Counted from the first letter of the stretch, positions 1-8,411 are shown. The stretch: DNA of 64,000 nt from Agrobacterium leguminum (GCF_015704895.1 NZ_JADQWB010000008.1:166239-230238), one strand, 5' to 3'. A program made the numbers and translations. The notes: a model not told the origin generated them from the sequence alone.

Positions 1-271
1 CCTTGTTCTTGTGCGAGGGCCGAACCGCAAGGGGCCCGAGCATATGGCCGTTCACCCCGCCCGCCAGAACCGGCGTCATGCGCACCGAAGCAATGGTTTC
101 GCCATCATCGGCGCAGACGAAGGACAGCGACCGGTCATGCGGCCCCTGCTCGCGGATGCGGGCTGCGGCACGCGTATGCCGGCCGGGACCGAATGCTTCT
201 TCGTTGATGACGTCGATGATGGCGTCGTGCGACGCGTCCTCGGTGAGGTAGACAAGATCGTGCTTGGACAT
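1..271 (-). CDS. GNAT-family N-acetyltransferase, N-terminal part (cut by window edge)
   Basis: The reverse strand from the ATG at 271 stays open to the window edge and encodes about 90 residues beginning MSKHDLVYLTED. The translation continues through a segment rich in acetyltransferase features: an acidic start, a region reading CADDGETIASVRMTPV (beta strands around the substrate site) and then MLGPLAVRPSHKNK, which is the typical 'LGPLAV.P' lead-in to the acetyl-CoA binding loop. This resembles YhbS-type GNAT proteins. The C-terminal half, with the CoA loop itself, is outside the window, so substrate cannot be guessed. It is transcribed divergently from the hydroquinone reductase gene, with about 300 bases between the two starts. 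Confidence 0.75.
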   Translation of the reverse strand, partial: MSKHDLVYLTEDASHDAIIDVINEEAFGPGRHTRAAARIREQGPHDRSLSFVCADDGETIASVRMTPVLAGGVNGHMLGPLAVRPSHKNK

Positions 272-382
272 GAAGAGACCGAAACTTCCAGAATGCGGAT
301 GCGACAATAGGTGACGGCTGCGCCGGTAAGGGCGTTCAGGAGCGTCAGCGTCGTCGGAGCATCCGTGGTTCGATCATAATCA

Positions 383-401
383 ACAATTTCCTCAGAATTG
401 T
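383..401. promoter_or_regulatory. Inverted repeat in divergent promoter region
   Basis: ACAATT, seven bases, AATTGT lies near the middle of the 296-base gap between the GNAT gene (start 271, minus) and the hydroquinone reductase (start 568, plus). Its size and position fit a dimeric regulator's operator (LysR or MarR type), but no regulator gene is adjacent inside the window. No other feature is evident in the gap. Confidence 0.3.
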
Positions 402-567
402 GAAAATTGCAGTTATCAGGAAAATTCCCCCCCGTCCAGAACAAATCTCTGCTCTATCCCATTCAGTTTCCACAGGACCGGAAACGCATTGTTCAACGCC
501 TTGCGGGTTCGCGGGACAGTGCAGAACGGTTAGGATCGCTCAAAAGGAAACAATCAAGGAGATCGTC

Positions 568-1560
568 ATGGGCATGCTGGTGGAAGGCGTATGGAAAGAC
601 GTCTGGTATGACACCAAGGAAACCAAGGGGCACTTCAAGCGCAGCGCCTCGCAATTCCGCAACTGGATCACAGCGGATGGCGCACCCGGCCCTTCCGGAG
701 AAGGCGGGTTCGAGGCCGAGAAGGACCGTTACCACCTCTATGTCTCCTTCGCCTGCCCCTGGGCGCACCGCACCCTGATTTTCCGCAGGCTGAAAAAGCT
801 GGAGGACCTGATTTCCGTTTCCGTGGTCGATCCGCTGATGCTGGAAAACGGCTGGGAATTTAAGCCTGAGGGCGAGCGCACGCCGGGCGCGACCGAGGAT
901 CACCTCTTCGGCTCCTCCACGCTCTGGCAGGTCTACACCAAAGCAGACCCCAAATATTCGGGGCGTGTCACCGTGCCAGTCCTGTGGGATAAAAAACGCG
1001 GCACCATCGTCTCCAATGAATCGGCAGAAATCATCCGCATGTTCAATTCCGCCTTCAACGATCTCACCGGCTCGCAGGCCGATTATTATCCCGAAGCGCT
1101 ACGCGCCGAGATCGATGCACTGAACGACGTCATCTACGACACCGTCAATAACGGCGTCTACAAGGCCGGTTTCGCCACCACACAGGACGCCTATCAGCAG
1201 AATGCCGTGAAGGTATTCGAAACGCTCGATATGCTGGAGGACCGCCTGAAGGACCGGCGTTTCCTGTTCGGTTCAGAACAGACGGAAGCGGACTGGCGCC
1301 TGTTCACGACGATGGTGCGGTTCGACCCCGTCTATGTCGGCCATTTCAAATGCAATATCCGCCGCATCCACGACTATCCGCACCTGACGGATTACCTGCG
1401 CGATCTTTACCAGACGCCGGGCATACCGGAGACGGTGGATATGCGCCACATCAAGGAGCATTATTACCGCAGCCACCGCACCATCAATCCCACCGGCATC
1501 GTGCCCGTCGGCCCGGAACTGGACCTGACCATGGCCCATGGCCGCGAGGCGCTCTCCTGA
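568..1560 (+). CDS. Glutathionyl-hydroquinone reductase, YqjG/ECM4-type glutathione S-transferase
   Basis: Encodes 330 residues. The protein has the Xi-class glutathione transferase motif FACPWAHR with the catalytic cysteine at residue 63, the same position as in E. coli YqjG. Family members reduce glutathionyl-hydroquinones to hydroquinones with glutathione in the cytosol and help clear quinone adducts. An N-terminal thioredoxin-like domain (about 55-170) is followed by an all-helical GST C-domain. The reading frame is open upstream to an ATG at 400, but the ATG at 568 follows AAGGAG at a good distance and gives the usual family length, so I chose it. Function rests on motif and length; substrate is inferred. 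Confidence 0.9.
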   Translation: MGMLVEGVWKDVWYDTKETKGHFKRSASQFRNWITADGAPGPSGEGGFEAEKDRYHLYVSFACPWAHRTLIFRRLKKLEDLISVSVVDPLMLENGWEFKPEGERTPGATEDHLFGSSTLWQVYTKADPKYSGRVTVPVLWDKKRGTIVSNESAEIIRMFNSAFNDLTGSQADYYPEALRAEIDALNDVIYDTVNNGVYKAGFATTQDAYQQNAVKVFETLDMLEDRLKDRRFLFGSEQTEADWRLFTTMVRFDPVYVGHFKCNIRRIHDYPHLTDYLRDLYQTPGIPETVDMRHIKEHYYRSHRTINPTGIVPVGPELDLTMAHGREALS

Positions 1561-1576
1561 CGGAGAGCCGCCGCCG

Positions 1577-2068
1577 CTACCAGTGGTCGGCGATCGCCGC
1601 TTCGCCGGCAAGCTCGGCGAGGCGGCGACGGGTGGCGGCCGTCACCCCTTCCGGCAGCTCCGACAGGTCGAAAAAGCCGCTTTCGGCAATTTCATGATCC
1701 GGCTTTTTCGATTTGGTCTGGGTGACGTCAAGCCGGTAGAGCGCAACATGATCGCGATTGCTGCCCTCCAGATTGAGATAGACATGGAAAAGCTCCGGCC
1801 TGGAGGCTGCTTCGAGATTGCCTTCCTCGCGGATTTCCTTGTGCAGCGCCACGAGCAGGGTTTCACCACGTTCCACCCCGCCGCCCGGCAGATACCAGCC
1901 CGGCAGATAGGTGTGCCGCACCAGAAAAATTCTGCCCTTTTCATCGAAACAGGCCGCACGCACGCCAAGGGTGGCGCCGCGCGTGAACAGAAAAACGAAA
2001 TGCAGAAAACGGATGAAGACACGCATATGGAACGGACGGGCCTGCCGCCCGGTTGTTTCGTCATTCAC
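1577..2068 (-). CDS. Nudix hydrolase
   Basis: About 163 residues. The Nudix box runs GGVERGETLLVALHKEIREE: it keeps the glycine, the glutamates and the EE pair that binds metal, but has Lys where the canonical Arg of the 'RE' pair stands. An N-terminal stretch (FIRFLHFVFLFTRGATLGVRA) precedes it, as in MutT-like proteins annotated as NTP pyrophosphohydrolases. Substrate unknown; this subfamily is not well characterised. Start choice: a GTG at 2068 follows GGGGAGAA and is preferred over the ATG at 2098 (no ribosome site) or at 2026. The gene is divergent from the metallophosphoesterase at 2135, leaving a very short shared promoter region. Confidence 0.8.
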   Translation of the reverse strand: MNDETTGRQARPFHMRVFIRFLHFVFLFTRGATLGVRAACFDEKGRIFLVRHTYLPGWYLPGGGVERGETLLVALHKEIREEGNLEAASRPELFHVYLNLEGSNRDHVALYRLDVTQTKSKKPDHEIAESGFFDLSELPEGVTAATRRRLAELAGEAAIADHW

Positions 2069-2134
2069 CCTGGTTTCTCCCCGCCTGCCGGCTTTCATTG
2101 GACGCGCGGCATATCATAGGTTATCTCTGCCGCC

Positions 2135-3085
2135 ATGTTCAAACTTGCGCATATTTCAGACGTCCATTTGGGGCCACTGCCAAAACTCACTTTCCGCGAA
2201 CTTGCATCCAAGCGTATCACCGGTTTTGTCAACTGGCACCGCAACCGCCGCAAGCATCTCTTCACCGATACGCTGGAAAAACTGCTCGACGATCTGGAGA
2301 CAAAGTCACCGGATCATTTGGCTATTACCGGCGATCTCGTCAATCTTGCGACCGGGATTGAAATCCGCGCCGCCGCCGACTGGCTGGAGGAGGTGGGCGA
2401 TCCCGAAAAAACCTCCGTCGTTCCCGGCAATCACGACGCCTATGTTTCCGGCGCGCACGACAAGGCCATGCAGGCCTGGTATCCCTATGTTCGTGGCGAT
2501 GGCGATCCGCCGGAATGGGACGACGACCGCAAGATTTTCCCCTATATGCGCGTGCGCGGTCCCGTGGCCCTCATCGGCTGTTCCACCTCGATTGCGACGC
2601 CGCCCTTTTCGGCAACCGGCTACTTCGGCAACCGGCAGGCCCGCGCCACCGCGGAGCTTTTGAAAAAAGCCGGCGAGCAGGGGCTATTCCGCGTTGTGAT
2701 GATCCATCACCCACCGATCCGCGGCGCCGCCCCCACCCACAAGCGCATGATCGGCATCCGCCGTTTCGCCGCAGCGTTGGGCGTCGGCGGAGCGGAGCTG
2801 GTGCTGCATGGCCATACCCATTTGAATACGGTCTACTGGCTGAACACCCACCACGGGGAAGACCACATCCCGGTCGTCGGCATTTCCTCCGCCAGCCAGG
2901 GACCGGGCGGTGAAAAACCGCGCGCGGCCTATAATCTCTTCCATATTTCCGGTGGCCCCGGCACCTGGAATGTCGCCTGTGAGCGCCACAGCCTCAATGA
3001 GACGGGGACGGGCGTGGCGCTGGAGGATGTGCGGGTGTTTTATGAAAACGGGCGGCCGCTGGGGTTTTCGCTGCTGGGGCAGTAG
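2135..3085 (+). CDS. Calcineurin-like metallophosphoesterase
   Basis: 316 residues carrying the full metallophosphoesterase metal-site set in order: DVH near residues 9-11 (HISDVHLG), GDLVN around residue 70, GNHD around residue 102, a histidine pair MIHHPP, and HGHTH near residue 228. Two divalent metals are expected. The family includes cyclic-nucleotide and nucleotide phosphoesterases; the CpdA/Icc type is the closest general match, but the real substrate cannot be told from sequence. No signal peptide or membrane segment, so cytosolic. It is convergent with leuA; an inverted-repeat element lies between the two stop codons. Confidence 0.85.
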   Translation: MFKLAHISDVHLGPLPKLTFRELASKRITGFVNWHRNRRKHLFTDTLEKLLDDLETKSPDHLAITGDLVNLATGIEIRAAADWLEEVGDPEKTSVVPGNHDAYVSGAHDKAMQAWYPYVRGDGDPPEWDDDRKIFPYMRVRGPVALIGCSTSIATPPFSATGYFGNRQARATAELLKKAGEQGLFRVVMIHHPPIRGAAPTHKRMIGIRRFAAALGVGGAELVLHGHTHLNTVYWLNTHHGEDHIPVVGISSASQGPGGEKPRAAYNLFHISGGPGTWNVACERHSLNETGTGVALEDVRVFYENGRPLGFSLLGQ

Positions 3086-3117
3086 GTTCGCTACGGTAAG
3101 GTTGGAGCGTGAGATTC

Positions 3118-3273
3118 ACCCCCCTCTGCCCTGCCGGGCACCTCCCCCTCAAGGGGGGAGATCGACTCGTGGTTGGGTCTCGCCCATCTCAACATTTGCG
3201 AATGAAGTGCCGGTAGCGCTTCTTGCTGATCTCCCCCCTTGAGGGGGAGATGTCCGGCAGGACAGAGGGGGGT
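3118..3273. repeat. Palindromic intergenic element, family 1 (46-base arms)
   Basis: Left arm 3118-3163 and right arm 3228-3273 are inverted copies with only about three mismatches, separated by 64 bases. Each arm also holds a small palindrome around CCCCCTCAAGGGGG. It sits between the convergent ends of the metallophosphoesterase and leuA. The size, position and structure resemble the rhizobial intergenic mosaic elements (RIME-like); membership of a named family is inferred. It may act as a bidirectional transcription barrier, but no T-run follows the arms. Confidence 0.8.
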
Positions 3274-3298
3274 GCCCTGCCCCACCCTCAAACCAAGC

Positions 3299-5008
3299 TT
3301 ACTTCGCCCGCTCTTCCAGCACCCGATTGGCCGCCGAAACAATCGCCTCCAGCGACGCCGCCACGATATTCGTATTGACGCCTGCCCCGAAGAGCTTGCC
3401 GCCCGGATGCTCCATCTCGACATAGGCGATAGCCGAAGCGTTCGAGCCATGCTGCAGCGAATGCTCGGAATAGTCATTCACCGACAGATCGACGCCGAGA
3501 TAAACCGACAGCGCATTGATGAACCCGTCGATTGGACCGGTGCCCTTGCCCTCGATGCGCTTCACCTCGCCATTATCGGTGATTTCGGCGGCGACGATGC
3601 GCACGCCCTTGAAATCGCCGGCCGGATAGGTGTGGTGATCCACGAATTTGATGCGCGCATTCGGCTGCGTCACGTAACGCTCGATAAAGCGCTCGTAGAT
3701 GCGCTTGGCCGGCAGCTCCACGCCCTCTTCATCGGTGATGCGCTGGATATCCTCGCGGAATTCCACCTGCAGGTTGCGCGGCAGGTTGATGCCGTAATCC
3801 TGCTGGAGAATATAGGCGATGCCGCCCTTGCCGGATTGCGAGTTGATGCGGATGATCGCCTCATAGGAGCGGCCGACATCCTTCGGGTCGATCGGCAGAT
3901 AGGGCACTTCCCAGACGGGATGATTGGCGACCTTGATCGCCTTCATGCCCTTATTGATCGCATCCTGATGCGAGCCGGAGAAGGCGGTGTAGACCAGCTC
4001 GCCGACATAGGGGTGGCGCTCGGGGATCGTCATCTCGTTGGAATATTCGTAGACATCCTTGATGCGCTCGATATCCCGGCAATCCAGCTCAGGGTCCACA
4101 CCCTGCGTATACATGTTCAGCGCCAGCGTCACGACATCGACGTTACCCGTGCGCTCGCCATTGCCGAACAGCGTGCCTTCCACGCGGTCCGCACCGGCCA
4201 TCAGGCCCAGCTCGGTCGCGGCAATGCCCGTACCACGGTCGTTGTGCGGGTGCAGCGAGATGATGACGTTTTCGCGATTGTCGATATTGCGGCACATCCA
4301 TTCGATCTGGTCGGCATAGATGTTCGGCGTCGCCATTTCCACCGTCGACGGCAGGTTCAGGATCAGCTTGTTGTCGGCTGTCGGCTTCACAACCTCGACC
4401 ACGGCGTTGCAGATTTCCAGCGCCACTTCCAGCTCGGTGCCGGTAAAGCTCTCGGGCGAATATTCGAAGCGGTAACCGCCGCCGGCCTTCGCTGCCATAT
4501 CGGTGATCATCTTGGCCGCATCGACGGCGATCTGCTTGATGCCGTGCACATCCTTGCCGAACACCACGCGGCGCTGCAATTCGGAAGTGGAATTGTAGAA
4601 GTGGATGATCGGCTTGTTGGCGCCTTCCAGCGCCTCGAAGGTGCGGGTAATCAGCTCCGGGCGGCACTGCACCAGCACCTGCAGGGAAACATCGTCAGGC
4701 ACATTGCCCTCTTCCACGCACCAGCGGGCAAAATCGAAATCCGTCTGCGAGGCGGAAGGAAAACCGATCTCGATTTCCTTGAAACCCATTTCGAGCAGCA
4801 GCTTGAACATGCGGGCCTTGCGGTCGTGACCCATGGGGTTGACCAGCGACTGATTACCGTCGCGCAGGTCCACCGAACACCAGATCGGCGCCTTGTCGAT
4901 GGTCTTGCCCGGCCATGTGCGGTCAGGGATATTGATGGTCGGATAAGGGCGATACTTCACGCTCGCGTCAGCCATGCCCTTGGAAATATTGGTGATCTTG
5001 CCGTCCAT
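3299..5008 (-). CDS. leuA: 2-isopropylmalate synthase
   Basis: 569 residues, the long form of the enzyme. It condenses acetyl-CoA with 2-oxoisovalerate, the committed step of leucine synthesis, in the cytosol. Visible hallmarks are the HMGL-like barrel with SVDLRDGNQSL (catalytic Arg and metal-binding Asp), SLHPHNDRGTG with the HxH metal ligands, and GNGERTGNVD, then a C-terminal LeuA dimer/regulatory domain (about residues 430-565) that carries leucine feedback inhibition in this family. The ATG at 5008 is preceded by AGGAGG, six bases away, so the start is firm. Upstream lie a candidate leader peptide and hairpin (5107-5305), suggesting attenuation by leucine supply. Confidence 0.96.
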   Translation of the reverse strand: MDGKITNISKGMADASVKYRPYPTINIPDRTWPGKTIDKAPIWCSVDLRDGNQSLVNPMGHDRKARMFKLLLEMGFKEIEIGFPSASQTDFDFARWCVEEGNVPDDVSLQVLVQCRPELITRTFEALEGANKPIIHFYNSTSELQRRVVFGKDVHGIKQIAVDAAKMITDMAAKAGGGYRFEYSPESFTGTELEVALEICNAVVEVVKPTADNKLILNLPSTVEMATPNIYADQIEWMCRNIDNRENVIISLHPHNDRGTGIAATELGLMAGADRVEGTLFGNGERTGNVDVVTLALNMYTQGVDPELDCRDIERIKDVYEYSNEMTIPERHPYVGELVYTAFSGSHQDAINKGMKAIKVANHPVWEVPYLPIDPKDVGRSYEAIIRINSQSGKGGIAYILQQDYGINLPRNLQVEFREDIQRITDEEGVELPAKRIYERFIERYVTQPNARIKFVDHHTYPAGDFKGVRIVAAEITDNGEVKRIEGKGTGPIDGFINALSVYLGVDLSVNDYSEHSLQHGSNASAIAYVEMEHPGGKLFGAGVNTNIVAASLEAIVSAANRVLEERAK

Positions 5009-5106
5009 GTCGCTTCCTCCTTGCGCAGTCCGCGGGCTTCTTCAAGCCATCGGCGGATGCGCGGCCCTTGAGGGCCTAAATCCAGTATAAAATGAGATTT
5101 CGAGAT

Positions 5107-5151
5107 GAGGAGCGTTTGCACCAGCGGGCTTTCGGCCGCCGGGCGCTCCTC
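5107..5151 (-). terminator. Candidate attenuator hairpin of leuA leader
   Basis: GAGGAGCG (5144-5151) pairs perfectly with 5107-5114; inside it a second stem (CCGGCGG against CCCGCTGG, one wobble) extends the helix. On the minus strand it begins exactly at the stop codon of the leader ORF and is followed by an AT-rich stretch ending in TTTTATA, about 100 bases before leuA. The T-run is not immediately adjacent, so termination strength is uncertain. Confidence 0.55.
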
Positions 5152-5269
5152 ACTGGACCCGGCAACCGCGTGTAAGGTCGAGGCTAAGAAGCGAGAGTGC
5201 ACCGCACGGCGACGCCTTCGCAGAAATCTGCGCGCTCATGCCGAAAATGGTTGCGATGCTGTTGCTCAT
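5150..5269 (-). CDS. Candidate leucine leader peptide upstream of leuA
   Basis: A 39-codon reading frame starting MSNSIATIFG and containing ALSLLSLDLT, five leucines in eight codons, then ending at the base of a strong hairpin. It has no ribosome binding site; instead its ATG lies seven bases after a good -10 box, so the transcript should start at or next to the AUG (a leaderless message). The same arrangement is present at trpL in this window. Leucine attenuation of leuA with leader peptides is known in several proteobacteria; assigning it here is inference from the codon cluster, position and hairpin. The peptide would be regulatory, not functional as a protein. Confidence 0.6.
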   Translation of the reverse strand: MSNSIATIFGMSAQISAKASPCGALSLLSLDLTRGCRVQ

Positions 5270-5276
5270 GGCGATG

Positions 5277-5305
5277 TGTATAAACAGCGGCTGGCGGTCT
5301 GACAA
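5277..5305 (-). promoter_or_regulatory. Sigma-70-type promoter for the leuA leader
   Basis: On the minus strand TTGTCA (5305-5300), exactly 17 bases, TATACA (5282-5277), then 7 bases to the ATG of the leader peptide. The spacing and hexamers are close to consensus. It lies just downstream of brnA, separating leuA from the toxin-antitoxin operon. Confidence 0.65.
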
Positions 5306-5326
5306 GTGATCTTGTGATGCGCAGGC

Positions 5327-5569
5327 TTATTTTGCTTGACGGCCAGTCTCCAGCCTTTCAGCGATCCACAATTTGACAAGCGATTGCCGGGTCACACCGA
5401 GACGACGTGCTTCGTTGTCGAGATCGTTGACGACCCACGTCGGAAAATCGATGTTCACGCGCTTGGGTTCGATGTTCAGATGGCGCGCCGTCGACCAGTC
5501 GAGATATTCGCTGATGTCTTCGCCATCATCGGCCATCCTGTCGAATTCTTCTGCGCTTATTGTCTTCAT
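5327..5569 (-). CDS. brnA: BrnA-type antitoxin
   Basis: 80 residues. The C-terminal half (IDFPTWVVNDLDNEARRLGVTRQSLVKLWIAERL) has the strand-helix-helix layout of a ribbon-helix-helix DNA-binding domain, and the N-terminal acidic part fits the segment that wraps the toxin in BrnA proteins. BrnA neutralises BrnT and represses the operon. It overlaps the end of brnT by 44 bases, toxin first, which is the usual order of this system. The assignment rests on order, length and the two protein types together. Confidence 0.82.
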   Translation of the reverse strand: MKTISAEEFDRMADDGEDISEYLDWSTARHLNIEPKRVNIDFPTWVVNDLDNEARRLGVTRQSLVKLWIAERLETGRQAK

Positions 5570-5819
5570 AATGATACCTCTCTAATTCTCGGACACGTCG
5601 CACGGAAATGATGCGAATACGGCCACCCCGCACTGTATGGACAGCCAACCACAACTTCTCCCCGAGAAGTGCGATGAGGGCAAACCGCTCTTCTCCAATA
5701 TTATGCGCTGTAACCGTCAAACCGTATTTATCGTGCCACAATGCCTGTGCATCGACAAAATCGATGCCGTGTTTGTCTTTATTGCCAGCGCTCTTTATCG
5801 GATCAAATTCGAATACCAT
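5526..5819 (-). CDS. brnT: BrnT-type ribonuclease toxin
   Basis: 97 residues beginning VFEFDPIKSAGNKDKHGIDF, the characteristic BrnT opening ('F.WD..K...N..KHG..F'), and ending with RIRIISVRRVRELE before a basic tail. BrnT is a RelE-fold ribonuclease that blocks translation until bound by BrnA. The first start is an ATG with no clear ribosome binding site directly after an AT-rich block (5820-5850). The gene is complete; the pair is likely active or recently active. It is located on the same strand as benE, 37 bases after the benE stop. Confidence 0.85.
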   Translation of the reverse strand: MVFEFDPIKSAGNKDKHGIDFVDAQALWHDKYGLTVTAHNIGEERFALIALLGEKLWLAVHTVRGGRIRIISVRRVRELERYHYEDNKRRRIRQDGR

Positions 5820-5850
5820 GAGAATATAATATAAAAACTATACCATTTCC
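5820..5850 (-). promoter_or_regulatory. AT-rich promoter/operator region of brnTA
   Basis: The 36 bases between the benE stop and the brnT start are almost pure A/T on the brnT side, with overlapping TATAGT and TATATT boxes and a partly symmetric TATAGTTTTTATATTATA. This fits a BrnA-autoregulated promoter giving a very short or absent 5' leader. Sequence only; no experimental basis. Confidence 0.4.
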
Positions 5851-5855
5851 ACTAT

Positions 5856-7034
5856 CTAACCACGCTTCACCACCCGCTGCAACGCCATCATCAGCCCGCC
5901 GCCGATCAGGCCCCAGAAGGCCCCGGAAATGCCGCCGAAGGAAAGGCCGGAGGCAGTGATGAGAAAGGTGATGGCCGCCGCCTCGCGGGTTTCCGGCTCC
6001 CTGAAGGCTGCGACAGCGGAGCCGGAAAAGGCGCCGACCAGTGCCAGCCCCGCCACCGCCTGAATGAGAATGGGCGGCGCCAGCGCCACGAAGGCCGTGA
6101 CCACGCCCGCCAGCAGGCCGAAAATAATATATCCGACACCGCCGATGATCGCCGCCCAGTAACGTCGCTTTGGATCGGGATGGGCGTCCTCGCCCGCGCA
6201 CATCGCCGCCGTAATCGCCGCAAGATTGACGGCATGGCCGCCAAAGGGTGCGGAAAGCAGCGAGAAAAAGCCGGTCGAGGCGAAAAGCGGTCCGGGTTGC
6301 GGATCGTAGTGATTGACCTTCAGCACCGCGATGCCGGGAATATTCTGCGAGGCCATGGTGACGATGAAGAGCGGCAGAGCGATGGAAACAACCGCGTGGA
6401 GACTGAAGACGGGCGTTACCCACTCCATCGGCGGCGTCAGCGATTGCGCCACGCTATCAAGTGCACCCGCCGGAATTTCGACGCCGAAAATCATCACCAG
6501 CACGAAGGCGGCAAGGGCGGCGGGCACGGCGAACAGCCGTTTAAAGGCTCCCACCACGATCCAGGCGAGGATGATCGGCAATCCGAGCGCCGGGTTGAAG
6601 CCGATCGCCTTGATCGGCGCAAAACACAGGCCGATGATGACGCCGGAGAGCATGGCATTGGCAAGCGGCGCGGGAATGGAAGCGACCGCCTTTCCAAGCG
6701 GCCTGAACAGGCCGGCGATGATGATCAAAATTGCGCAGATGATGAACCCGCCGACGGCCGCCGGAAAGCCGCCCTCAATGACGCCGGTGGTCGCAAGCAG
6801 CGCCGCACCCGGTGTCGACCAGGCGATGCTGATGGGTAGCCGGGTGGCGGCGGAGAGAATAATGGCGCAAAGCCCCATCGCCACCGAAAGCGCCATCAGC
6901 CCCGACGCCGCCTCGAAATCCGTCGCACCGACAGCTTTCAGGCCCTGCAGCACGACGGCGAAGGAGCTGGCGAAACCGACAAAGGCGGTGAGGCAGCCCA
7001 TGAACAGGCTCTGGACGGAAAAATCTTTCAGCAT
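5856..7034 (-). CDS. benE: BenE-family benzoate/H+ symporter-type membrane transporter
   Basis: 392 residues from the ATG at 7034; an upstream ATG at 7142 in the same frame would add a Cys-rich, non-membrane extension and is not favoured. About 12 hydrophobic segments are evident, with the BenE pattern: LSAATRLPISIAWSTPGAALL near the N-terminus, ANAMLSGVIIGLC, and NIPGIAVLKVNHY in the middle (the family's 'Q(N)xPG' region). BenE proteins are inner-membrane proton symporters named for benzoate uptake; no benzoate catabolic genes lie nearby, so the true substrate is open. It is the first gene of a minus-strand run with brnTA. Confidence 0.85.
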   Translation of the reverse strand: MLKDFSVQSLFMGCLTAFVGFASSFAVVLQGLKAVGATDFEAASGLMALSVAMGLCAIILSAATRLPISIAWSTPGAALLATTGVIEGGFPAAVGGFIICAILIIIAGLFRPLGKAVASIPAPLANAMLSGVIIGLCFAPIKAIGFNPALGLPIILAWIVVGAFKRLFAVPAALAAFVLVMIFGVEIPAGALDSVAQSLTPPMEWVTPVFSLHAVVSIALPLFIVTMASQNIPGIAVLKVNHYDPQPGPLFASTGFFSLLSAPFGGHAVNLAAITAAMCAGEDAHPDPKRRYWAAIIGGVGYIIFGLLAGVVTAFVALAPPILIQAVAGLALVGAFSGSAVAAFREPETREAAAITFLITASGLSFGGISGAFWGLIGGGLMMALQRVVKRG

Positions 7035-7311
7035 GAAGCACTCTGCGGCCTGCTGTCTGTCGCAAACAACCGCAGCGGTCCGCATTGGCGACAGGCAGAA
7101 ACAAAACTGAAGCGTGACGCGCGAATCCGGGGATGGCGACACGCTTTGGATGAAGCGTGGTTATATTCAGGATCAAAAAAGACGCCGCTTGGCAAGATGA
7201 GCCGCCAGACTTCAGGTACGGCAGCAGGGAAAACGTCATCAAAGTTTAGCGGCACGGCGCTAATCCTCCCTGCATCGCAACCGGTCATCCGCCACAAGAG
7301 GGACCCTCGCC

Positions 7312-8394
7312 ATGCTCCGCACCGTCACCATCGTCGCCTGCTGTTTTGCGGCTCTGCCCGCCGCGGCCCAGACCCCGCCGCCGCCGGCCTTTCTCGGCCA
7401 GATCGTCGTTCCATCGGGCCTCTCCATCGATGGCGTCACCTTCGGCGGCATTTCCGATCTCGCCTTTGACAGCGAAACCGGGCGTTATCTCGCAATTTCC
7501 GATGACCGCGTCGAAAAAGGGCCGGCTCGTTATTACGAGCTGGAGCTAGCCGTGACGGAAGGTGCCGCCACGCTCAACATCGCCGCCACGCGCGAATTGA
7601 AGGACGAGACCGGCGCTGCTTTTGCGCCGAAGGGCATCGATGCGGAAGGCATCGCGCTCGACCGCAAGGGCGGCAAGCTCTACTGGTCCTCCGAACGCGA
7701 CCTGAAGAACCAGCCGGCGCTCTACGTCTCGGACCTCGACGGCAGCAATGTGAAGCGGCTCGAACTGCCAAACGCCTATCTCGTCGATGACGCCAAGACC
7801 AGGGGCGTACAGAACAACCTCGCTTTCGAAGGCCTGACGCTGATGCCCGGCCGGCTGATCGCCGCCACCGAAAATGCGCTCACCCAGGACGGCCCCAAGG
7901 CGACGCCGCAGGCGGGCAGCCCGGCCCGTATCCTCGTCATCGACACGGCGACGCTGAAGCCGGTCGCCGAGCATGTCTATGTCACCGAGCCTATCTCGAA
8001 GACCCCGACGGCCGCCGAGCCGAAATATAACGACAACGGCCTTTCCGCCATCGCGGCCCTGCCGGATGGCCGTTTCGTCGCTGTCGAGCGCAATTTCGCC
8101 TCCGGCGTCGGCAATCACATCCGCTTCTTCATCGCCGACATGTCCCGCGCCGACAATATTCTCGGCAAGGACAAGATCGATCCTGCATCCGTGGCCGCCG
8201 TGTCCAAATCGGCCTGGTTCGAAATCAACGAAGGCGATTTCGGCCTCGATATCGACAATATCGAGAGCTTCGCTTTCGGCCCGGTGGTGGATGGCAAGCA
8301 GCTCTTCGTCATCGCCTCCGATGACAATTTCAACACCGGCAAGCAGTTCACCCAGTTTGCGGCATTCGCAATTCCCGCCAATCTGGGTCAATGA
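7312..8394 (+). CDS. Secreted phytase-like esterase (beta-propeller) protein
   Basis: 360 residues. A clear signal peptide (hydrophobic stretch then PAAAQT, cut near residue 20) sends it to the periplasm. The mature part matches the 'esterase-like activity of phytase' family: GGISDLAFDSETGRYLAISDD near the start, GIDAEGIALD around residue 110, FEGLTLMPGRLIAATE near 175, and NIESFAFGP near the end. This is the propeller-blade pattern with acidic residues that could hold calcium. Phytase activity is only a family label; substrate unknown. A good AGGGA site precedes the ATG. It is convergent with the nrsF-like gene. Confidence 0.8.
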   Translation: MLRTVTIVACCFAALPAAAQTPPPPAFLGQIVVPSGLSIDGVTFGGISDLAFDSETGRYLAISDDRVEKGPARYYELELAVTEGAATLNIAATRELKDETGAAFAPKGIDAEGIALDRKGGKLYWSSERDLKNQPALYVSDLDGSNVKRLELPNAYLVDDAKTRGVQNNLAFEGLTLMPGRLIAATENALTQDGPKATPQAGSPARILVIDTATLKPVAEHVYVTEPISKTPTAAEPKYNDNGLSAIAALPDGRFVAVERNFASGVGNHIRFFIADMSRADNILGKDKIDPASVAAVSKSAWFEINEGDFGLDIDNIESFAFGPVVDGKQLFVIASDDNFNTGKQFTQFAAFAIPANLGQ

Positions 8395-8411
8395 AATCCG
8401 CATGAAGCAGA

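Noticed and set aside
3239..5071. Long plus-strand open frame (610 codons) opposite leuA
   Set aside because: It lies entirely across a clear leuA gene with a good ribosome site and has a biased histidine/arginine/aspartate-rich translation; it is a high-GC antisense shadow.
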